Source of the DNA: Bolinopsis microptera
Lineage: Eukaryota; Ctenophora; Tentaculata; Lobata; Bolinopsidae
DNA: 64,000 nucleotides
NCBI RefSeq assembly: GCF_026151205.1
Contig: NC_087082.1
Span: forward strand, 9,804,901 to 9,868,900
Direction of reading: 5' to 3'
The notes beneath the pieces were generated by a model that did not search any database, was not told the DNA's origin, and was given only the letters and a program-made list of their open reading frames with translations. Positions 55,565-64,000 of the stretch are shown piece by piece. Numbering within the stretch: the stretch's first letter is position 1; the number at the start of each line of letters is the position of its first letter. The translations under genes and the position numbers were made by a program.

Positions 55565-58500
55565 ATGAATAAGCACAAGAAAGATGTGGCATCAAGCAGT
55601 GGAAAACATAAGAAAACACCAGGTGGGTTAATTAGCTGTATACGATATTTAGAGATTGTTCACATATTATATCGTAATTTAAGCTCCTGAAGCACCACTG
55701 TAAATAAGTACCTTCTCTGGCCCCCTCGGCCTCCTTACGTTAAAATTTCAAAGCCATGTTAAATTTTGAAAAAGTTCAAGTGAACAGATTAACCTGAAGG
55801 AGATTTAACTTGAGATAAGTTAATTTACCCTGGTTGAAAGTCCCAGACCCAGGTCAAGATTAATGCAAGATTGCAAGTTAGACTCATCACACAAAATTTG
55901 TAAATAAATAAGAAAACAGAAAACTGACTTACTGATTTAGGGCGGCTTCAACGTCCGAACAGTTTTTTTCCAAATCTGTCTATCCAGCATGAGTTTGTTA
56001 ATCTCTTTGCTGTCGTCAAGCCCCGTGTCCTTCCGAAGGATGTCAATATATGTGAGGTGTGGTCTTCCCCTTCGACGATGTCCTTGAAGGGGTTCCCAGA
56101 AGAGAAGTTGATGACTCAGAAGTTCTTCATGCCTGGCTAGATGACCTGCAAGTCTCATCCTCCGTTCAGCTATCTTATCAGATGCTCTGATGAGGTGTCC
56201 ATAAACCTTGGCGTAAGTCTGCCACTCTTTCCAGTTTATGTTTTAAAGTGCCATCCTCAGCATTCTCGTATTACATCCATCAATACGTTTTGCGAGGGTC
56301 TGGCTGACATTCCATGTTTCAGAGCCATACAGAAGGATGGACTCAACTGTAGCCAGGAACAGCCGTATCTTGAGATCTCTACGCATATCCGACTTCCATA
56401 CAAGCTTCATCTGGTGACACGGTCCCCATGCCTTAGCTTTCCTCAACTCGAAGTTCTTCTCGGAACTCTTCATTCTACTACCCAAATATACAAAGTCATC
56501 GACTTTCTCAATGGTCTTCCCGCTCCCAGCAACCAGAGTCGGGTTATCATCATCTCTTATGTTGATTCCCATGTACTTAGTTTTCCTCTTGTTGAGGTGG
56601 AGTCCAAAGGAGTTCCAGACTCCTGAGGAAATCCTGTGCCTCCGCAACACTATCTGTCGTAAGAGCAAGGTCGTCAGCAAAGTCCGCATCAGTAACCTTG
56701 ACAGCCGGATAGCGTCGGCTTCTTCTAGGGTGTAGAGTAAACCCAAAGTCCCTACCCTCTAGGGACACCCTCATAATGTAGTCAATTACGATTATGAATA
56801 GATAGGGCGCCAAGGTGTCTCCCTGCATCACTCCTGCTAGAATAAAGAATGCTTCACTCAGCCCATCCTTGGTAATCACACGAGCAAAAGTGTCTGCATA
56901 CATTCTTTGTATCAATCCTACAATCTCCTTGGGAATGCCATATGCCTGGAGGATCTTCATGAGGAGTCCACGGTGCACGTTGTCGAATGCCTTCTTGAAA
57001 TCAATGAAGAGCATTACCGCGGTCAGATCTTTATACCTTTATCCCGGGCTCCTCGAATACCCTTCTTATGCCAAGAATATGACTAGTTGTTGACCTACTC
57101 TCTCTAAATCCGTTCTGATTGATCCTTAAGATGTCTTCCATGGCAGGTTTGATCCTGTTCAATATCATCTTATTGAGAGTCTTACTCATTATAGATGTAA
57201 GTTTAACTTAAAAGTTGAGAGCACAATAATTAGGAACTTAACATGGCGTGCGATCACGTGTATTTTATCACTTGTTTATAGTGTCACCTAGTCTATAATG
57301 GAGTAGCTAAGGATCCATTGAATCTATGCAATCCCCCCGTTGACTCAGCCGAATAATAGGAAACTTAATTTACGGTTAAATGAGGAGGGCCAGGGGTACC
57401 TGTTCAAAGTTCAAGAACCTTCCTAGGATACCCCGAAGTATTATTTGTTACATATATAATCGTGTTCATGCTAATTGCTCGACTCTAAAAAATGCTCAAA
57501 GATTCCCGGGACCGGGATACAAAATGTGACTTGACCGGGACCGGGACCGGGATAGCTCAAAATTGAGATTATCAATTTACCAGGACCGGGACCGGGACCG
57601 GTATGAAAAATGTGACTTGACCGGGACCGGGACCGGGACCGGGATAGCTCAAAATTGCCAATCCCGGTACCGGGATTCCCGGTACTGGGATTCCCGGTAC
57701 CGGGAATTCCGGTTGATTACTGGTTAATTCATGATCATAATTTATTACTCAAACTTGTTTAGCAATTTTAAACATTGTTGTATTTGGCTCAGAGGATGTT
57801 TAAAGATGAAATTCACAATGAATGAAAGGAAAAACTTAAAATCACAGTGAATGAAATTATGTAAAAGATCCCGGTCAAAATCCCGGCAAATTTGAGTGAT
57901 TGACCGGGACCGGGACCAAGAATCCCGAATTAACCGGGACCGGGATCATAATTAAATAAATCAGCATTTGACCGGGACCGGGACCGGGATAGCTCAAAAT
58001 TGCCAATCCCGGTCACCTCCTGAATAATAGATAGTAGTCAATAGTTCTATGTTTATTGTTTACAGTATGGCGTATGCACTGACGTGTCAGTGCATTCCTG
58101 GAAATTCTCGGGAATGTTTGAGTATTTTTTAGAGTCGAGCATTAACGTGCGATTATATATATAATATAATATATAATACAAATATTACTTCGCATACTAA
58201 TTTCGTGGCGCAATCGGTAAGCCGTAATTAATTCATGCTGTACGCAGATAGTTCGAAACCAACGGCAACGAAGATAGTTTTACTCTTATTTATTTTTGCG
58301 ATGAAAAATTTGGCAATAGAGATAATTATCAAACACAGTTTCAAATCAAATAATAATAACTTTAACTGATGTGGCAAACACCTTTGGAAATTCAGCGACA
58401 GCCCTAGCCGCAAAGGTAATAATCTCTCTCAAACAAATATCAGCTCAAGTTAAGGTTCCACCTTTCGAACTTCTTTTCAAATTTCACCTATGCAGTCCTG

Positions 58501-60796
58501 ACATTAAACTCTGCAAATTTCAGAACAAAAGAGAATAGAAAAACTGGAAGAGGACGGAAAAGAAGTTTACAAGAATCTCGGTACCTATAGTCCACCTCTT
58601 ATGATACCTCAAGCGCCGAACCTTTCCAATTACATTGATAAATACGATAAGGACTCTCAGCTCAGTAAGAGTAACCTCGCCAGTCAACAACGTCAGCAGG
58701 ATTATGAAGCAGAGGTTGAGGTATATCGAGGATTAGAGAGAGTAAATGGGGATTTTATTGTCATTCAAGGTTTGAAGTACACGCACGGAGATTATACGAT
58801 GTTCGTCGGAGAGCATTTGTCTAAAAGGAAGGCTGGTGAAGTATGCAAGATGAAGAATAAGGAGACAGAGGAGGAATGTGATTTTGTCGTGATTGGGGAG
58901 AACTATGCGATAGTTATCGAGGTTAAAAATGTAGGGTGTAAAGATCGCGCGCAAGGTGTCGAAAAAGCCGAAATTTATTTAAACAAGACATTTAAGGATT
59001 CAGTAGACCAGCGAAGTAGAACGGTCAAACTAATCACAGGCATAAGCAAAGAAGCTGCTGTACTCCAATTTACGGCTTATCCATATTTAAGCCACCAATT
59101 CAAAAACCACTTTCAGGTAACTGAAAGTGAATTATCATCAATTATCTTCCAAGAGGACATTAAAAATATTCGCCAATGGTGGAAAGACAATGTTAAATTC
59201 AGTTTGCATTTGCCACGCTCATTGTCTCCGATCAAGCCACAACAATTTCACATGGATCGTGTTGATAAAGCCGCTGAAATTTTGTCGTCTGTTTATTGGT
59301 TTGTAGATTGGCAGGAGTTGTGGGAACTATCCGGACCAGCTGATTTCCCGATGCTCTTCACTCTCGTTCTTTTGCAAATAAAAGAAATCATCCATCAAGA
59401 GGGAATATCTAGGCTCACAAAAAGCAGCAATGTTGTGCGTCCTTGGATTATCTCGCAAATTTATAGACGTGTGGAGCAGATTTTAGTTGCCTTGTGGTGC
59501 ACGGAAAAAAATAAATGTGACACACGAAAATGCACTTTAGGGAGAACTATTAATGCAATCGATAAAGGGCTAAAAGATGGGGACTTTACGTTTCACAGTA
59601 AAAACCGTGATCCTAATCCAGCAATAGCCTCAGAGACTCCAGATACGATCAAAAACTCCATCGGAGTTAATAATCTGACAATCGAACAACTTGCCATCCT
59701 GAAATCTGAGCAGAAGTTAATGTGGATAAACGGGCCTGCGGGTTCAGGGAAATCTGTTATCATGTGTGGAAAAATATTAGAACTAGCACTTTCAGATGAT
59801 CAGAACAAAATCTCAGTATTCTTCTTCCCTGGTCCGGGTAATCCTGTTAACATATATGAGAGTGCATTAGAAAAGGCAGGGGTTGCAGCTGAAACTGTTG
59901 TGTTCGATGGGTGGAAAAACGGTTGCGAGGAGAAACTATGTGAGCGGGAACTTGAAATGATGTCATTGTACAAAGAAAATAACCAAGTTGTCATCATAAA
60001 GCTGCAGCAGTACCTCAATTTTCATAATAGATTCGAAAAACTCATTCAGTTGGTAAAAACTCAAAAAGGCAGTAACATATTCATAGATGATGCCCAACTC
60101 GTAGCATTCCATAACTCTACTGAGAAATCTAAAGAGTTTTCTAAGACCCTGGTAGAATTTTCTCGAAGTAACTTTGTTTGGGTGGCTTGTGACATAGCAC
60201 AAAGTCCAACAGACCCAATGGTTTTTAATGGCGGAAAAGACGCTATTCAGAGTACATTTGTGGGTCAAGTCTATGATGAGTGGCAAGTAGGAACTCTCCA
60301 TAAAAACCTGAGAAACACAAGTGAACTGGCGGGAATGCTTGCTCTTATAAGAGACATACAATGTAGAACGCTATTAAGACACGAAATAAGAGTAAATGAG
60401 CTTCTTCCAGAACAGGCGCATGGACATTTCATTCACGGGCCACGAACGAAAATATATGTTTTCGTGTATCGAAATCACGATTTGCTTGGTAAACTGATAT
60501 CACAAGAACTAACTGGATTATTGGAAGAGAGCGATTTGAAAGTGTCTGATATAGGAGTAGTGTATACGAATTATCGAATGTTGGACTTAATTAAAGTTCC
60601 AAGTAATCATGACACTGAAGAAATGGGGTTATGCTGCAATAAAGATAGTCCTTCAGCTGAGTGGTCTGCTGTAATTGGGATATTCGGAGTAGATAAAGTA
60701 GACGGAGATGTGAAGGAAATAGATTCGTTGTCTCAACTTTATCTCATGATATCTAGGGCGAGGGTAAAGTGTACTATCTTTATGTATCTATACTAG
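55565..60796 (+). CDS. NERD-domain plus superfamily-1 P-loop NTPase fusion protein
   Basis: Two exons: 55565-55622 (MNKHKKDVASSSGKHKKTP) and 58524-60796, joined in phase, 776 residues. Residues ~75-160 form a NERD (nuclease-related) domain, with ECDFVVIGENYAIVIEVKN showing the D...EVK restriction-nuclease-like signature. Residues ~415-776 are a superfamily-1 helicase-type NTPase like DUF2075/Schlafen C-termini: Walker A INGPAGSGKS (~422), Walker B SNIFIDDAQLV (~538), motif III-like WVACDIAQSP (~572), motif VI-like LMISRARVKC (~763). The middle is helical and unassigned. NERD and SF1 domains are joined in bacterial defence-like proteins. A role in nucleic-acid surveillance here is inference. 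The 2.9-kb intron holds an RTE LINE, a SINE and a CCGGGA-rich MITE. If the first exon is wrong, translation could start at 58601 (731 residues). Confidence 0.82.
55937..57190 (-). pseudogene. RTE-like LINE reverse transcriptase remnant
   Basis: On the minus strand from 57190: KMILNRIKPAMEDILRINQN, GFRESRSTTSHILGIRRVF, then after a frame break MLFIDFKKAFDNVHRGLLMK, GVMQGDTLAPYLFIIVIDYI and the catalytic box FADDLAL. Further breaks lead to KTIEKVDDFVYLGSRMKS, LLYGSETWNVSQTLAKRIDG and the C-terminal GHRRRGRPHLTYIDILRKDT typical of RTE-clade elements. It is 5'-truncated with several frameshifts. It lies antisense in the intron of the NERD-NTPase gene. Confidence 0.88.
57290..57450 (+). mobile_element. 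SINE body, headless
   Basis: Shares TCTATGCA(A/G)(T/C)CCCCC, GACTCAGCCGAATA, GGTTAAATGAGGAG and ATAC(C/T)CCGAAGTA with the SINE at 20027-20370. The tRNA-like head is missing or unrecognisable. Confidence 0.7.
57475..58145. mobile_element. 670-bp MITE rich in CCGGGA repeats
   Basis: Terminal inverted repeats start TGCTCGACTCTAAAAAAT on both sides and continue with ACTCAAA and ATTCCCG (about 32 bp, few mismatches). The interior contains (CCGGGA)n tracts, ATAGCTCAAAATTG spacers and GGTACCGGGATTCC palindromes. It lies in the intron of the NERD-NTPase gene. Confidence 0.82.
58203..58262 (+). mobile_element. tRNA-like remnant
   Basis: Box A TGGCGCAATCGG and box B AGTTCGAAACC are present, but the arms do not pair well and there is no clean anticodon arm. 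It is a SINE head or tRNA pseudogene. Confidence 0.45.
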
Positions 60797-61067
60797 AGAA
60801 GGATGGATTCTATTATGGTCCCATCATGTCTGAATTGTTGTTTAGCTCCATGTTTAGCTCCCTGGCTAAAGTAACAAGATGTGGACCATCTGGTTCGCTT
60901 GTTAAAAGTCGTATTGACCTCCCATTTTTTCATTAGTCGTACACATATTATCGACGGTTAAAAAAGAATTGAGTCATAAGATTACAACTTGTAATGTTTT
61001 GTTCTTTTGATGAAGTAGATTCATAGATTGCTTGAACACGTGTTTAATAATAATTTCATAATTATTG

Positions 61068-62714
61068 TTATAATACTATTTTACCTATCTCAAGAAAGAT
61101 ACAGGAGTCTATTTCATATGGCTCGAGAAATATAATCAACTTGATGTTTGTCTTACCTAGTTCCAGCAAGATATTGAAGTCTATCTTGGGATAGGCTTGT
61201 GTAATTGTCTTTACAATCTGTTTCAGAGTCACTTCAGAGTTGGAAAGGTTGAGTTGAGAGTGTGCAGCTATAAGGTACACTAGCTGCTTCTCAATCATGT
61301 AGAAGTTTATATTCCACCTGTTGGTTACTGATATCAGTTTAAGGATTTATATAAATGTTATCATTTTTCAGTGAAACTTGATTCAATAATTTAACTTTAA
61401 ATATAATATAACAGTGTTTACTTTCAATTTGAGGCACTTTTAAGGAAATAATGTAATTTAGAAGCCAAATTAAAATGATCTAACTTCTTTTTCAAGAGCT
61501 CCCAGTCCTGTTCCAGAGTTATGTAGAAAATGTTTAAGAGATAATCTTGCAGCTTTATATTCGTTATCTGGGAATGTTAAATATGAAATGTGAACCACAA
61601 ATATATCAGTGGGGGTTTAGAATACCGATATTATATTTATTGTACAGTTTATACCCAAAAATTGAGTACTGAAATTGGACGAGGCCCATTCTATAAAATC
61701 TATTGTGAATTCTAAACAGTTTCTACTCTTTTACCTCTTCATCTATCTTGTAGCTGTTCAAGTCCTCGATTATCTTATCCAGTAAGACTCCTAAGAACTC
61801 TAACACGTCGTAATCGTATGCAAAATTCTGATTTTTGAGTGGGGGTTAACTTTTGATAGGAATTCAAGATGGATTAATAACTTTTAAATTCATGACATCA
61901 CCTCGAATTAAAGCTCAGGGATTTTCAAACTTAAGTTAATATTCACAACCTTTTCACAACTGTGAGCATATATTTTATAATGTCATGCCACTAGCATGAA
62001 TTAAATAAATAATGTTTATTCACGAAATAAATATATACAATATTCAAATTACCTCTCTGAAGCTCTCAAAAGTGGGCAGTATTTCAAAGAACTTGTCCAG
62101 AAGCTTGACACGGTCAATACCAGGGGTGTTCCACAGGTCAGAAAACGTTATCGTTAGCGTCTTCAGTGGAATCACTGTTGGGTCTATCCTGCAAATGTAC
62201 AATCAATACTTATTATACAGTAGATGTAAAGCACACAATATTCACTTCTCAAATGTCCAAGTATGTTTAAATTTCTATTCAATATTTGTCATCCTATCAG
62301 AAATAGGCAGGTGTCACTGTCAGAACCGATTATCTTGCCTAGTTAAAATTCATTGCTAGATAGAGTACCTGTTGAATGTCAATAAAGGTACTTGTATTGC
62401 CTCCCTGCTGACAGTGTCCTCATAGAACTGGAGTAACAGCTGTTTCATACTTGTGAGTAGGTCCTGCGAATTAAATTGAATTAAAAATCAATAACATAAA
62501 AAGAGAAGATGTACCGATCAAATTGTTATTGGAGTTCAGCTATAGCGAAGATAATAGTAGTTTAAAAACAAACCTGTATGTCCATATCAGAGGCAATATC
62601 GAGGAGAGGTGCCACAGCAAGAGATTGCATCACACAAGATAGAACTTCATCGTCCTCAAGGCCTTGTGGAGTTGTCAACGTCACTATGGGCCTTGAGCCT
62701 AGATCATCACCCAT
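61068..62714 (-). CDS. Six-exon predicted helical protein, family unknown
   Basis: Minus-strand exons: 62714-62574, 62463-62369, 62188-62053, 61827-61735, 61567-61485, 61317-61068. All junctions are GT-AG and the reading phase is continuous throughout, giving 265 residues if the last exon runs to its stop at 61068. Start MGDDLGSRPIVTLTTPQGLE. It continues VLSCVMQSLAVAPLLDIASD, LLTSMKQLLLQFYEDTVSRE, LLDKFFEILPTFESFRE, VLEFLGVLLDKIIEDLNSY, LQDYLLNIFYITLEQDWELL and KQLVYLIAAHSQLNLSNSEV. The regular amphipathic helices suggest an armadillo/HEAT-like or other all-helical fold. I do not recognise the family. An acceptor directly precedes the ATG, so a 5' UTR or further coding exon may lie above 62715. 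A donor at 61156 could alternatively splice out the last 30 codons. Confidence 0.65.
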
Positions 62715-62799
62715 TCTGAAGTAAAACAAAATTTAAGTAAAACAAAATTTAAATTTTATTGCCATATTACAGTGAATAATAATATCATAATAATCATAC

Positions 62800-62840
62800 A
62801 GGGTGGGCCAAAAGTCAGTGGGCATACGTTGGCCTTAATA
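62800..62840. mobile_element. Possible mariner-like terminus
   Basis: ACAGGGTGGGCCAAAAGTC resembles the ends of Tc1/mariner-type elements. No matching inverted end or transposase was found nearby, so this is a remnant at best. Confidence 0.3.
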
Positions 62841-63346
62841 GCTCAGTCACTGATTGCCCAATTGAAATAATTCTTTCTGGTATGACTTACTACCACCACT
62901 GGTTCGAGGAGTTTGTCAAATCGAAAAATATTCGAGATAATTTTTTTCGAATGAGAGTTCATTTTTGCATTTATTTGATAGTTTGGATAGTCGGATCGAA
63001 CTAAATTTTATTGAATTGTGTTTGGCCATTCGAATTACGTTTGTCCTTAAAAAATTAGAACTGTAGCTTCTCAGATGACCGAGATATGAAGCATAACGAG
63101 TTTATTCATTCATGTGATCAGGTGATTGGTTTACCTAATCACGTGATAAGGTGCCCCCCGTTAACCACCCCGTTAAACATTATGGGAATTGTTAAGGGTG
63201 CCCAATTAAGGTGTTGTGTCACGGTGTCACATAATCACCCAGTCAATTTTGTTAACGAGATACAGAAAATGCTTGATAACTTCGTCATTTCTAATCTGTT
63301 TTGCCTCATCTTTTCAGATCATATGCAACATTTAATACTCTTACTC
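62841..63346. other. Stretch without recognised features
   Basis: No gene was supported. A short ORF at 63086-63349 has no recognisable domain. Confidence 0.4.
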
Positions 63347-64000
63347 TAGTAGCAGGGCATAGTTGAGTGTGCACTTCGATGTATACGATTTCTGACAACA
63401 CAGGGTTGTTTGTTAGGTCATTCTAAACCAGAATCGTTTTAGGTGGACAATTTGTTTCGCTAGAGACAACCCTACAGGGCAAATTTTCTAAATTACCCTC
63501 AGTCGCGTATACGGGATTTTTGTATTTCGGCTCCTGAAAGTCATAGAGACTTCATTTTTGGCGTAAAATTACCGCAGTGGCTACATTTATATACAACTTA
63601 TTAATCAATGTATGGTCTAAAATTGTTTGTTTCCGAGATATCTGCAAAAAACTAATTTAAGCTCAAGTGTAGGCACAAATTTCATCAAATTTGTATCTCA
63701 GCTTCTGAAGGTCTTAGAGACTCAAACTTTGGCTTAAAATGACCGCAATGCACATGTTTATATTAACACTATAAAGGTCATAAAGGTCCAAAATGCTTGC
63801 TTTTGGAAAAAATTCAGAAAAACTGATTTTCACTGGGGCGAGTGAAAAAATCTACTCTAGAAGCTAACTGAAATCGAGTATGCAGTTTGGTGTCTACTTA
63901 CCTTTTCTAGAAACCAGGTCCTTTGTAAGATCATTCTGGATCAGAATTGATAAGGTACGCAATTTCTATCAGTAGTTCCAACCCTAGGGGGGGATTTATT
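63347..64000. mobile_element. Third arm of the long-inverted-repeat element, truncated by the window edge
   Basis: Begins TA then CTCTAGTAGCAGGGCATAG and follows the 18556 arm closely for about 300 bp (ACACAGGGTTGTTTGTTAG, ACCCTCAGTCGCGTATACGG). It then diverges while keeping the about 120-bp internal repeat landmarks. The 97-codon ORF is not conserved in this copy within the window. Confidence 0.8.

Overview
This is a repeat-dense animal (metazoan) nuclear window. Genes have short exons, GT-AG introns and conserved animal families. It also holds CR1/L2-like and RTE-like LINE remnants, tRNA-derived SINEs, several families of non-autonomous inverted-repeat DNA elements and at least three satellites. 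AT-richness, gene content and repeat style suggest an invertebrate, possibly a cnidarian. The species cannot be fixed from the sequence, and all gene names rest on protein motifs read by eye.

Layout. 0.2-2.9 kb (minus): eight exons of a RIOK3-type RIO kinase, cut by the left window edge. 3.4-4.9 kb: an inverted-repeat element filled with a short iterated motif. 5.0-6.5 kb (minus): LRR1-type leucine-rich repeat protein. 6.6-31 kb: almost only repeats: LINE pieces, a TTAA-flanked element, an hAT-like element with an 8-bp target duplication, hairpin modules, a 3.2-kb element with about 940-bp inverted arms, a 188-bp satellite, a polypurine element, and one decayed gene of unknown family (22.5-23.2 kb). 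32.5-35.0 kb: a 113-bp satellite. 38.0-50.1 kb (minus): a DUF4515-type coiled-coil gene whose roughly 9.8-kb intron holds nested transposons, telomere-like repeats and an opposite-strand histamine N-methyltransferase-like ORF broken by one stop. 50.9-52.0 kb (minus): mitochondrial ribosomal protein uL23m. 52.4-53.7 kb (minus): TTI2-like HEAT-repeat protein. 53.9-55.1 kb (plus): a decayed copy of the NTPase half of the next gene. 55.6-60.8 kb (plus): an intact NERD-nuclease-like plus superfamily-1 NTPase fusion with an RTE LINE and a CCGGGA-rich inverted-repeat element in its intron. 61.1-62.7 kb (minus): a six-exon gene of unknown family. 63.3 kb to the end: another arm of the long-inverted-repeat element.

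The conserved genes (ribosome maturation kinase, Cul2 adaptor, mitochondrial ribosome, TTT complex, ciliary coiled coil) are unrelated housekeeping neighbours and do not form a pathway. The most distinctive items are the NERD-NTPase gene with its nearby pseudogene, a telomere-repeat-carrying transposon with an 8-bp target duplication and a visible empty site in a sister repeat, and recurring perfect hairpins with three-base GAA/TTC loops in otherwise unrelated repeats.
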